The notes beneath the pieces were generated by a model. It saw nothing but the letters and a program-made list of their open reading frames with translations. It had not been told where the DNA came from and ran no database searches. The position numbers and the translations under genes were made by a program. From assembly GCA_944472135.2 (NCBI GenBank), contig OX235264.1, positions 96,668,319-96,732,318 of the forward strand: a stretch of 64,000 bases of DNA, written 5' to 3'. The number at the start of each line of letters is the position of its first letter. The first letter of the stretch is position 1. Shown piece after piece: positions 54,085 through 64,000 of the stretch. This stretch comes from Trichobilharzia regenti. Taxonomy: Eukaryota; Platyhelminthes; Trematoda; Strigeidida; Schistosomatidae.

Positions 54085-55730
54085 AGCCAATAAAGGACGA
54101 CAATGGAAAGTCAATCACCAAAGAGGTGGAACAGAGAAAGCACTGGGCTGAACACTGACCCCCCGACGAAATCAGAAGTCCTGAATGCAATCAAGATGCT
54201 TAAAGCTGGGAAAACACCAGGACCAGATGGAATCCCAGCAGAAGCTTTGAAAATAGACCCAGAGACAACAGCGGACTTGATGACACCACTGCTGGAGAAG
54301 GTGTGGAAAGAGGGCAAAGTACCCGAGGATTGGAAGAACGGATACTTATTCAAACTACCAAAGAAAGGAGACTTAAGTCAATGTAAAAACTGGCGTGGAA
54401 TTATGCTTCTGTCCATTCCAAGCAAGATACTAAGTCGCATCATCCTGGAGAGAATCAAACAAGCCCTGGATGAAAAACTTCGTCCGGGACAGGCCGGATT
54501 CAGGAGAAACAAATCATGTATTGATCAAATCGCCACTCTACGGATCATCATTGAACAAAGCTTGGAATGGCAGTCACCTCTCTATCTCAACTTCATCGAC
54601 TTTGAAAAGGCCTTCGACAGCGTTGATCGAGAGGTCATTTGGAAACTACTTCGCTACTACGGGGTCCCATCAACAATTATACATCTCATCCAACAGTTAT
54701 ACGACAATGCTGCATGCCAAGTAATCCACAACGGGAAACTTACGGAAGCCTTCGAAGTGAGGACGGGAGTGAGGCAAGGCTGTCTACTATCACCAATGAT
54801 CTTCCTGATTGCAATTGATTGGATAATGCGACAGACAACGGCAACCAACGAGGGAACAGGCATAAAATGGACTGACACAAAAGACTTGGAGGATCTGGAT
54901 TTCGCCGTTGATATATGTCTGATTTCCCACAAACTGGAAGATATGCAAGTGAAAAGCAACAAGCTGGCAGAACAAGCATCAAAGATAGGACTTCAAGTGA
55001 ACATAGATAAAACAGAGGTGATGAAGATTCCTGGCCAACACCAACAGTAACAACAACAACAGACGACAGTCAGCATAAGTGGGAAGAACCTGAAAGAAAC
55101 AGCCTCCTTCACCTACCTGGGAAGCATCGTCTCAACTACAGGCGGATGGAACTGACGAGGATATCAAAGCCAGAATCGGAAAAGCAAGACAAGCTTTCAT
55201 TACTCTCAAATCTGTGTTGAGGTCAACATCACTCAGCATCGAAAATAAGATCCGGATTTTCAACTCCAATGTGAAGTCAGTCAGTGCTACTATACGGATC
55301 AGAGACTTGGCGAGTCATAAAGAGCATCTCAAACAAACTTCAGACCTTCATTAACAGCTGTCTTCGCTCAATACTCAAGATCAGATGGCCAGAAAAGATC
55401 AGCAACAGGGATCTCTGGGAGCGAACCAATCAGGAACCGATTGTGAAACAAATAGGCAGGAAGAAATGGAGATGGATTGGCCATACGCTGAGGAAACCAT
55501 CAAGTGACATCACTAGACCAGCCGTCGCTCGAGTGGAACCCGAAAGGGAGGCGGCGAGTTGGTCGTCAGTGCAAGGGTGACTTGGAGGAGGTCATGCGAG
55601 GAGGAGATGAAAGCATGTGGACAGACCTGGAGCAGGGTGAAAAAGTTGTCAGAAAACGAAGGCAATGGAGGTGCGCAGCTGAAGCCCTATGTTCCTCTAG
55701 GAACTAAAGGATACAATAATAATAATAAAT
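54085..55730 (+). pseudogene. RTE-B LINE, RT to 3' end
   Basis: A 315-codon frame (54103-55050) covers most of RT: KMLKAGKTPGPDGIPAEALK, KNWRGIMLLSIPSKILSRII, RPGQAGFRRNKSCIDQIATL, FIDFEKAFDSVDREVIWKLL (motif A), TGVRQGCLLSPMIF (motif B) and LEDLDFAVDICLISHKLEDM, where the catalytic ADD reads AVD. The frame is lost in a CAA-rich microsatellite near 55040. The C-terminal part is in frames 55284-55580 and 55504-55707, ending with 'cctctaggaactaaagg' and an AAT tail. It lacks endonuclease and has a small deletion near 54150. Confidence 0.85.
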
Positions 55731-56075
55731 ATAAACTTCAAATTCTCGTCGAAAAGCCAGTCTCAAGGTTTGTTCACTGGCCCAGTTTTTACTCCAATCA
55801 TAGTTATTCACGCCCACAAACGTTTCAAATTAATACTGACCAGGAGAAAATGTTTTTCTGAACAGAATTGTAAACTATATTGACTAGTGTGTTTCGGCAT
55901 GGAAATATATCGATAGATGCTTTTCAGAGTACCAGCTTCCCTACTTAACATTACAATCACTTTCTAAGATGACAATAACTGAGCGTTATTCTTTTAACAA
56001 CTAATTTTACAATTTTTAGTAAAACATTGAAAGTGCAACCAGTTGATGAGTTAGCTGACAACTTGGAAAGGCATT
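55731..56075. other. No gene seen
   Basis: AT-rich spacer between two LINE remnants. Confidence 0.3.
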
Positions 56076-56079
56076 AAGG

Positions 56080-56670
56080 AGTGTCAATCTTTCCTTGACG
56101 TGAAGGCAGAATTCGACTCCGTCGACCGAGAAGAATTATGGTGATGTCTGGCTGTGAGTAGAGTGCGGAGGAAGTGCACAGCAGCTGATCAAGACACTAC
56201 TCGAACTCGCAGCTGTGTAAGAGCTTACGGGGAGTTGTCATCTGAAGTGGTGACAACCAGTGGTGTCTTTCAAGTTAGAGTATACCGATTATACAGTCCT
56301 CGATGAGCAATGTTAGCTAACATTAGATCAGGTTGGAAAAGAGTCAGTCTATGAAATTTTTAAGTTAGAGCTAGCGACGTAGGGCGGTGTAGACTACTTG
56401 GTTGGGGTCCTCGGGATACTAGGAAATGGCTGGGGACAAGTTGTGATATGGCTCAAAATCGTTCTAAATGGCAAAAACGCGTTCGCTCTCTGTGATCTAC
56501 CATATCCAAAACAACCCTATTATTTTTCAGTGTTACTACTCCTTCTTCCCCACACTTCCACTTATCATTGCTCTTTTTGAATCTCTTTTTTCTTGTCTTC
56601 CTTTATGTGTTAAATGAAGTGTCAACTTAAACTGGTGCACTTCTAGTGAAAGTTCTGTGTTGAAACCAGT
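56080..56670 (+). pseudogene. RTE-A LINE remnant with large deletions
   Basis: Motif A region ('aattcgactccgtcgaccga'), a motif-B-like 'gtggtgacaaccagtggtgt', then a jump to the C-terminal block ('ggttggggtcctcggga', 'gatatggctcaaaatcgttc') and the 3' UTR. The middle of RT is missing and no frame is open. Confidence 0.65.
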
Positions 56671-57895
56671 CAGTTGTTTTACCGATCCATCCAGTCGAGG
56701 AATACACAGATGACTCTACTGAAACCTAACCAAATAGTGAGTTTTCTGGTCTGAGCTAGTTACTATCTGTACGGCAGCAAGTCCATGAACTTGAGTCAAA
56801 GTCTTCTGGTATCTCTGGTGAGAATTCTATAGATTCACTGTAGTGGCTAGGTAGAGTTAAGTAAATTACCATATACAGGTTTTGTTTCTGCGCCTCAAGG
56901 ACGAATCATACAAAGCCCAAGATTCCTGACATATTACTGATATGATATGCGTTGTTCTATGGCGTAAGGTGTAGGCGTTGAGAGCTCCAGGGTGAATATG
57001 GCAACGTAGTTTTACTCAACTGGGGACTTTGTTTCTATGGCTCAAGAAGATGAAAAGACTGACTCAGAAAAGGTATTAATGAAATGAAAGCGAATTAATG
57101 GTGGTTAATAAATGGAAGACTTTCATCTGTTTATAAAAGTGTCTGAATGACGGCTACTTTCCGACTGTTTATACTATATGAGTTGATTTCTTTGTGAGGT
57201 ACCTGAAAGAAAAGACTGGATATGTTGTTGCGCTACCAAAGAGTTCATAAGGAAATGACTTGAAAGCACCAGCAACCTGTTTCCATGTGATCTTTGTGTA
57301 TTTTCCATACAATGACCCTTCTGCCAGAAATTACTTTTTAAATCTACTTCTGAAGTGCAGTTACCATCTTGAGTTATGGATATACTCTCCGCTGAGTACA
57401 ATAACTAAATTTGACAGGCTTCATGAAATATTGGGGATAAAGATACATTTGAGTAGGAAACAGTAGATCATTGGGTTAAAGCGTTGAAGGTCTAGAAAAA
57501 GTTTGAAACAAATGAAAATATGTCAGTTCTACTCTATTATGTTCCTAGTCACATCACCTAGCGCTTTTATCACCTAGGAACCTGTTACAAAATCTTCATT
57601 GCTTTTTGTCTCACTGGAATATCGCTCACTTAAAAATATTTTTGAAGCCTGTTGTTAATTTTAGTTTCTATCGTATGTAATATTAGTCTAAATATAGAAG
57701 TGTTATTGACCATACACCTGGTCGTCGTTCCACAAAATGAGCGGGAGATATCGATCACTGCCTAAGCCAAGGATACTTTCTTTTGATCAGTTATTCCTAT
57801 CTTCTAATAGGTATATTTCCTTTGGTTTAATCTCTTCTACATTTTATCTTCCTAGGTCAAGTTACACATCGAATTTTACGTAACCAGTAGTAGTG
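56671..57895. other. No gene seen; NUP98 upstream region
   Basis: 1.2 kb upstream of the NUP98 start with no recognised exon or repeat. The promoter and 5' UTR should lie here, but I see no motif I would call. A trans-splice or cis acceptor AG ('cttcctag' at about 57848-57855) precedes the ATG by about 40 bp and could be used. Confidence 0.35.
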
Positions 57896-57914
57896 ATGTT
57901 TGGAGCGAATAAGC
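57896..57914 (+). CDS. NUP98: NUP98 exon 1 (start)
   Basis: ATG at 57896 begins MFGANK, a GFG-type nucleoporin start like the family's MFNKSFG. It ends one base into the next codon at 57914, followed by GTAAGT. The intron is 38 bp (57915-57952, ends CTTTAG). Micro-introns at the 5' end are typical of schistosome genes. Confidence 0.8.
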
Positions 57915-57952
57915 GTAAGTTTTGCTGTTCAACTGTTCATAACTACCTTTAG

Positions 57953-57991
57953 CTACATTTGGTGCAAGCTCTAGTTCTGCTTTTGGTCAAA
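57953..57991 (+). CDS. NUP98: NUP98 exon 2
   Basis: 39 nt encoding PTFGASSSAFGQ with two FG dipeptides, followed by GTAAGTT and a 39-bp intron (57992-58030, ends CTCTTAG). Phases match on both sides. Confidence 0.8.
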
Positions 57992-58030
57992 GTAAGTTAC
58001 TTTTTTTGATGACATTGACTTTCCTCTTAG

Positions 58031-58314
58031 GTACTACGCCTTTCGGCGCTACATCCAATCCCCAAACACAAACGGGTACAAACTTATTTGGCCAGCAATC
58101 GACTAGTCTAGGTGGAACAAATACACTGTTTTCTGGAAATCAATTGAATACACTTTCATGGGGATCTACAAATATGAATGCAAATGGTACATCGATTGCA
58201 TTTAATCCACCAATTACAACTGAAATATTACAACGCGGTGGTCAACCTTCACAAGTGAATGCTAAGCATATGTGCATTACTGCTATGAAGGAGTATCAAG
58301 ATAAAAGTCTTGAG
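58031..58314 (+). CDS. NUP98: NUP98 exon 3 (FG repeats, first half of GLEBS)
   Basis: It continues with TTPFGATSNPQTQ, NLFGQQSTSLGG and a short FG-poor linker. It then enters the GLEBS motif: TSIAFNPPITTEILQ, QVNAKHMCITAMKEYQDKSLE (residues about 73-114 of the predicted protein). In NUP98 the GLEBS segment binds the mRNA-export factor RAE1/GLE2, and the FG repeats line the nuclear pore and bind transport receptors. The donor GTAAAT follows GAG at 58314. Open reading past the donor is intron. Confidence 0.9.
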
Positions 58315-60585
58315 GTAAATCGAGTTAAAAAGAATCTTTTTTATATATCTAATATGAGCAGTTTCGTACTTTATTTTTATAAGCTTTCAATTCTAATATT
58401 ACGTATTCAGCAAATGCTCAGTGGTACAAAATTCTATTCAACTGAAAATAACTCAGCATTTATTACTTATAAAGTATACTATAGTCAAATGTTTCTTTAT
58501 TTTCTACATTTTTTAACCGTTCCCTATAAATCATTTTTAAGAAGTTATCACTAATTGTAATCAACGATTAGAGTTTTTACTATATGAAATTTTTTTATAG
58601 ATTTAAAATGAATAATGATATTAAAAGAGTCATTATGTTTCTTGACCTAAAGGCTGAATTCGATTCTGTCGACCGAGAGGTTCTCTGGCAATGCTTGGCT
58701 GTAAAGGGAATGACGAGAAAATACATTGCACTGATTAAGGCACTCTACTCGTACTCATGCCATCAGCCAGGTGAGGGCTTACGGCGAGTTGTCATCTGAA
58801 CTGGTGACGACTAGTGGTGTCCATCAAGTATGCCCATTATCCCCATTTCTATTCAACTTCATCATGGATGTACTAATGGACTTAACCCTAAGTGACTTCA
58901 GTGACTCAGGGATTGACTTGCTACCATCAGGGAATAATCTCGTTGACTTGGAATATGCAGACGATATAGTCCTACTAGGCGAGGACTCGGAGAAAATGCA
59001 GAGTCTTCTAAACACCTTGAGCTGCAATCTACGAATGTTTGGCATGCGATTTGCTCCCACCAAATACAAGATAATGTTACAGGACTGGACTACATCGACG
59101 CCTAGTTTTAAAAATAGGAAGTGAAGTGGTAGAGCACGTTTACCGCTTCACTTATTTGGGAAGTACCATCAGCCAGTGCTAACGGGTTGATCTCTGACGA
59201 AATCTCAGCACGGATACAGGGAGCTCGTTTTGCATTTGCCAGTTTACGCCGTCTCTGGCGTAGACGAGATATTCGACTATCGACTAAAGGGCGGGTGTAT
59301 TGCTCATCAGTCCGCTCCGTCCTCCTTTATGGCTGTGAGACCTGGCCATTCAGAGTGGAAGACATGAAAAGATCAGCTGTCTTTGATCATAGGTGCCTGC
59401 GTTCTATCTCCCGTGTGAAGTGGCATAATAAGGTGAGCAATATTGAGGTTAAGCACGGGTCGAGTTCTAGGTAAACAGGGGAAATCAATCAACGAGGCTG
59501 TGAAGCTACATCGACTGAGAGAAATGGTTAGGACATGTGTTACTAATGAATACCTAGTCATCGCCTCCCTCGACGAGCTATGTTAGCGGATATAGGGTCA
59601 GGCTGGACAAAAGCTAGTGGAGGTCAAACAAAAACATGGTACTAGTCAATGAAATCTACAACGGTTAGTCTAAGCCAGGTAGGAAGGTGTAGACTGGCTT
59701 CCTGGTTGGGGTCCTCGGGACGGTAAAAACCAATGGTTGGAAACAGTTGGTGACATGGCTCAAAATCGTTCTCAATGGCTGACGCAGATGCATCCACTCC
59801 CTGTGACTTATGATTTCCAATGAAACTTTATTGTCCTTCGTTATTACTCTTCCTTTGTCTCACACCTCTGCTTACTGTCTCTATTATGCTTTTCTTGTAC
59901 TTTCTTCTGTTGCTTTGTGTGCTACAAGGAAGGAATGTGGCGATTTGAACTGCCGCACCTATGTGCAAAGTTCTATGTCAAAAACAGACAGATAGTGGTT
60001 CGCACATCCTACCATTGAACCACCGATGAATTCATGATATCTGCTACACCATAGTCAGTGATCAGTTTGAACTTAACTCCAACTGCCCATTACAATGTAA
60101 CTTCTTGGTATTTAGCGACCACTTTTAAGTTAGGATCGTTACGAATTCGGTTCATATTGATACTATGAAAAAGAATTATTCACTTTAAAGAAACATTTGA
60201 AATTTTGTGTATTAAACTGATGCATATCATGTGAATGTAACACCGTATCTTTGAAGCTGTTTTGGGTAGTTGAGTAGATTGTCAAGTGCATATATTTTTC
60301 TGATTTCGTATTCTGTGGTTGCCTGTGTCAAAATGTGTTACCTGAATTTAATACTGTTGTTTCTAGCTGATAGTATTTCAACACTTAAAAGACTAGTGTT
60401 GTTATTTCCATGGCGTATAGATCCTAATTTCTCAATCCGAGACGGTATTCCGGGACACATTTCATTAATTCAATGGGTCGTTTTGAATAACTATGCACAG
60501 GTTTAACATAAGGATATACTCAATTTAGGTTTATTATTCACAAGTGATCAAAAGCGTTTCATTGGGAAAATATGTTTATTTGCAG
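58315..60585 (+). other. NUP98 intron 3 with LINE insertion
   Basis: A 2.27-kb intron splitting the GLEBS motif between SLE and ELR. It holds an RTE-A remnant (58605-59995) in the same sense as the gene. Ends are GTAAAT and TTGCAG. The rest has no feature I recognise. Confidence 0.8.
58605..59995 (+). pseudogene. RTE-A LINE in NUP98 intron
   Basis: It runs from RT motif A (VIMFLDLKAEFDSVDREVLW) through TTSGVHQVCPLSPFLFNFIM (motif B) and NLVDLEYADDIVLLGED (catalytic YADD, 58950 region) to RRLWRRRDIRLSTKGRVYCS and the C-terminal block. At least four frame breaks; 5'-truncated. The 3' UTR ends near 'tgcaaagttctatgtcaa' at 59985. The same lineage is at 18180-19290. Confidence 0.85.
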
Positions 60586-60847
60586 GAACTTCGTTTAGAA
60601 GATTATGCTCTAAACCGACGTGGTCCGTCATCAACCGTTGGTAATACTTCAATCTTTGCTACGTCATCCGCTGCAAAACCTTTTCAGTTTGGCTCGTCTC
60701 AAATAGGTGGGACAACATCAATTTTTGGTCAGGCTAATAAACCTACAACTTCTCTGTTTGGCGCTTCAACTAGTGGCGTCACTAGCAGTAATACAATGCT
60801 TTTTGGCAATACAGCCACTCAGTCAACTTTTGGACAAGCTTCTCAAG
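60586..60847 (+). CDS. NUP98: NUP98 exon 4 (second half of GLEBS, FG repeats)
   Basis: It starts ELRLEDYALNRRGP, completing GLEBS (to residue about 128) with the family's EELRLEDY.ANR.GP signature across the splice junction. FG and GLFG-like repeats follow: FQFGSSQIGG, SIFGQANKPTTSLFG, TMLFGNT and STFGQASQ. It ends at 60847, followed by GTAATA. Confidence 0.9.
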
Positions 60848-62031
60848 GTAATATATCTTTTTTTCGACCTTTTTTTTAGTATTGTCATGAGCTCCGAGTA
60901 GAACATATGGGGCCTCAGCAGCACATTTTATTTCACTCTCTTTATTATCTTTTTTATTTGGCTGTATGAATACCCATAAACTTTCATATCACCCTTGGAC
61001 ACACGCCCAACCTGTCCTTTCCCATTCGGGTTCCAGTCGATTTGTATTGGTCCGATAGTTTACTAGCCGGTTCTAAATCCTACTAAAAAGGGAAAGGTAG
61101 GTGTGCATCTACCGTCCCTATCCTGTAAAATCAATCCAATCACCAGAGGAGAGATAATTGGAAAGAGGGGAATAATGATCAGGAGGGCTTCGTGTGCTTT
61201 TGGAAGTGTGTATGCGGTTGGCTGCCCATTCCGTGGAAGATGATTTATTCTTGGGTTACCCGAAAGATAATTGGTGTTGCGTGACCACAGAGCCCATGGG
61301 ACAACTGCTTGAGGTCGGTCACACATGGTCTATTTGAAGTGGTTTTTTGGTTTGTTTCCGTATTAGTAAATTTACCGCCGTTTACGGACCACTGTAAGGT
61401 AAGTCGGGATGTACAATTTTTGGGGTCGGCCTTTTCTAGCCCCTTCCCTCCAGAGTGGAGAGATAGCATAGCTCACATGCTGGTCATCTGAGAGAAACAC
61501 CTTACTGCTGTTACATCCCTGTTCTTCAGCAGTACGACTTCGCATAGTGTAAAAAAATCCTTTCACTACGCCGGTAACTGCTTTTAGTCTAGTCGCTATC
61601 CCAACAATTTTCCTGGAATAGTATGGCCTGCATGAACATTAGTTCCAGCCAGTATGGCTTGTCGGGTCATTGCGATAGGCAAGCCTAACCATCATGTCAA
61701 GGTGGCAGGTATCGGTTGGGATCACCAAAGAAACTTCAGATCACACGTAAATAAAGTTTTCTGATCTTCCCACTGAACTTTTATGTTGTATAAGCTGGTC
61801 AGCATGATCCTATTTTAACACTTCTACGCATTGCTAAGTTAGTTAGCTGTCAGAGTTACCCAGCGGTGGGCTATTAGCCACACTTCTTGTGTGGGGGTTA
61901 ATCACACTACCCAGTTACTTAAGCTGAATTAAGTGATATATATATATATATGATCACGTCGAAGGTGAAATTAGTTCTCCCTCTCTAGGTAATTATTATT
62001 AGTACTATTTTGCTTCATATGACTATTTCAG
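60848..62031 (+). other. NUP98 intron 4
   Basis: 1.18 kb, ending TTTCAG. It contains an R2-like repeat piece at about 61600-61760 and a short TA tract near 61937-61951. The short minus-strand frames near 61060-61570 have no recognisable domain. Confidence 0.75.
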
Positions 62032-62142
62032 GAAGTCTTTTAGGTTTGAAGCCTCAATTCGGTTCAGCGACTACGGCAAGTATATTCGGGACAACACCAG
62101 CAACTCAATCGACTGGATTTGCATTTGGTCAGACAAATCAAA
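62032..62142 (+). CDS. NUP98: NUP98 exon 5 (FG repeats)
   Basis: 111 nt encoding SLLGLKPQFGSATTASIFG, then TTPATQSTGFAFGQTNQ, in phase with exon 4 (a split Gly codon), followed by GTAAGC. Together the five exons give about 238 residues, matching the N-terminal FG/GLEBS part of NUP98. The remaining FG repeats and the autoproteolytic domain must lie beyond 64000. Confidence 0.85.
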
Positions 62143-62369
62143 GTAAGCGTTCAATTGGATGAGTACCGTTTTCTTTCTTGCATTTTTGGGTTAATTATTA
62201 TGTGGTGTTTCTAATAGGTATTAGTGAGTTATTTTTTATAATTCAACATTTTCTGTGCATCTTTATGCGTTAGTTTCTTATCCAGTTTAAGGGTTAATAG
62301 TCAGGAGTACGATCAAGTTGTCTAGATCTTTGTTAAGCAATGTGAATTTCAAATTAATGATCTATTATT

Positions 62370-64000
62370 CATTTACTATTATTATTGCTCCCTTGGGTTC
62401 CTAGTGGAACATAGGGCTTCAACTGCACGTCTCCATTTTCTTCTGTCTTCTGCTATACTTTTCGCCTGCATCCATGTTAATCCATATTCTTTCAACTCCT
62501 CTTCACACGATCTCCTCCATGTCACCCTTGGACGTCCCACACGCCGCTTCCCTTTCGGGTTCCACTCGAGGGCTTGGCGCGCGATGTCACCCAGCGGTCT
62601 CCTCAGCGAGTGTCCGATCCATCTCCACTTTCTCCTGCATATTTGTTGGGCGATTGGTTCTTGCTTTGTTTGTTCCCATAATTCCTTGTTGGTGATTCTT
62701 TCCGGCCATCTGATCTTCAGTAGAGAGCGAAGACAGTTGTTAATAAAGGTCTGCAGCCTTTTGGAAATATTCTTTGTGACCCACCAAGTTTCTGATCCGT
62801 ATAGAAGAACTGACTTTACGTTTGTATTGAAAATCCGAATTTTGTTGGTGATGCTGAGTGACGAAGATTTCCAGATTGATTTCAGGTTGATGAATGTGTT
62901 TCTCGCCTTCCCGATTCTCGATCGATTTGACATCCTCGTCCGTTCCTCCTGTAGTTGAGACAATGCTCCCTAGATAAGTGAATGAAGTAACCTCTTTCAA
63001 ATCCCTCCCGTTGATGGTGATTGACACTGGATGTTGATGCTGTTGTTGGTTGGTTATTTTCATAACCTCCGTCTTGTCTATGTTTACCTGGAGTCCTGTC
63101 TTTGCTGCTTCTTCGACCAGTTTGTCGGTTTTCGCTTGTAAGTCTTCGATTGTGTGTGACATCAAACATAAGTCATCCGCGAAATCCAGGTCTTCTAGGT
63201 TCTTCACGTCGGTCCAGGATATTCCTGTCTTCTCGTTTCCCACTGTCTGACGCATAATCCAGTCCACCACAATTAGGAATATCATTGGTGATAGTAAGCA
63301 CCCTTGTCTGACTCCTGTGTTTACTCCAAACGCCTCGCTGAGTCTTCCGTTGTGGATCACTTGGCAGGTGCCGTTGTCGTACAGCTGTTGAATAAGGTTG
63401 ATGAATATTTGGGGTACGCCATAGTACTCGAGTAATTTCCAAATTACTTCACGATCAACGCTGTCGAAGGCCTTCTCAAAGTCTATAAAGTTGAGGTAGA
63501 GGTTTGATTGCCATTCCATGCTTTGTTCTGTGATGATGATGCGTAGAGTTGCAATTTGGTCAGTACATGATTTGCCTTTCCTGAATCCAGCTTGTTCTGG
63601 TCGGAGTTCTGTCTCCAGTGCGTCCTTTAATCTCTCCAGGATGATGCGACTCAGGATTTTACTTGGCGTCGATAGGAGCATGATTCCTCGCCAGTTCTTG
63701 CAGAGTGAGGCCTAAGTCGCCCTTCTTTGGTAGTTTCACGAGGTAACCTTTCCTCCAGTCAGTAGGCACCTTTCCCTCCTTCCAGACCTTTTGCAATAAT
63801 GGAGTCAGCATGTCTGCTGTCGTCTCTGGGTCTGCTTTCAGTGCTTCAGGGGGTATTCCATCTGGTCCGGCTGTTTTTCCAGCTTTCAGAAGTTTGATTG
63901 CATTCAAGACTTCAGCTCTCGTTGGAGGATTGGTGTCAACTTGCAGTTGTGTGTGCGCTGTTGTTGGTATTTCTGGACGGGTTGCAGGTGATGGTCGGTT
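62370..64000 (-). pseudogene. RTE-B LINE, runs off the window end
   Basis: The best RTE-B copy here, in NUP98 intron 5 and antisense to the gene. Minus strand: KLLKAGKTAGPDGIPPEALK (63907-63659), then in another frame PSKILSRIILERLKDALETE, RPEQAGFRKGKSCTDQIATL, FIDFEKAFDSVDREVIWKLL, TGVRQGCLLSPMIF and LEDLDFADDLCLMSH (ADD intact), and in a third frame (62963-62382) [20 protein letters not shown] and [19 protein letters not shown] to the C-terminus. The tail is 'ggaacccaagggagcaat' plus an AAT tract at about 62372-62384. Two frame breaks (about 63690 and 62960). The endonuclease would lie past 64000. Confidence 0.85.

Overview
The window looks like part of a blood-fluke (Schistosoma-type trematode) nuclear genome. 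It is AT-rich and intron-rich. Only three host genes are recognisable, all as exons: a WDR70-like WD40 protein (minus, 8325-8675), prefoldin subunit 6 (minus, 25703-26133) and the start of nucleoporin NUP98 (plus, 57896-62142). NUP98 opens with two introns of 38 and 39 bp, and 5'-end micro-introns are characteristic of schistosomes. tRNA-like short retroposons carrying a hammerhead-ribozyme core, as in the schistosome SM-alpha family, point the same way. I cannot name the species. Nearly everything else is retrotransposon material.

Working names used below: RTE-A and RTE-B are two lineages of RTE-like LINEs (SR2/SR3-like reverse transcriptases). CR1-like is an SR1-like LINE. SINE-A (B box GGTTCGAATCC, then a CTGATGA core) and SINE-C (CTGATGAGTGCC core) are tRNA-like repeats with a hammerhead core. 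SINE-B is a tRNA-like repeat without a hammerhead. LTR-X is a family of solo LTRs with no internal region in the window. BEL is a BEL/Pao LTR retrotransposon.

Layout: 1-5 kb holds dispersed repeats, SINEs and a broken 3-kb inverted repeat. 5-17 kb is a field of SINEs and five LTR-X solo LTRs, four with perfect 5-bp target duplications, around one WDR70 exon. 17.8-25.4 kb holds RTE and CR1 fragments and a SINE-A palindrome. 25.7-26.1 kb is PFDN6. 27.3-30.8 kb shows no gene. 30.8-36.4 kb has a fold-back element and two BEL gag copies in opposite orientation that share a near-identical 1,097-bp segment. 36.4-49.8 kb is a nested stack: an old minus-strand CR1-like LINE split by a plus-strand CR1-like LINE (38123-40784) and by a 7-kb BEL element (41066-48095), which is itself split by a solo BEL LTR (42363-42720) with a perfect GTGTC duplication. 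49.9-57 kb holds RTE fragments and gene-free DNA. 57.9-64 kb is the NUP98 5' region with RTE-A and RTE-B copies in its introns.

The best lead is a 41-nt RNA hairpin present three times, about 190 bp apart, just after the BEL pol stop codon (46610, 46804, 46995). Substitutions between copies mostly keep the pairing. Also notable are hammerhead motifs in two SINE lineages, one cut in half by an LTR-X insertion, and single-base homopolymer breaks in both WDR70 and PFDN6 that look more like assembly errors than real lesions.
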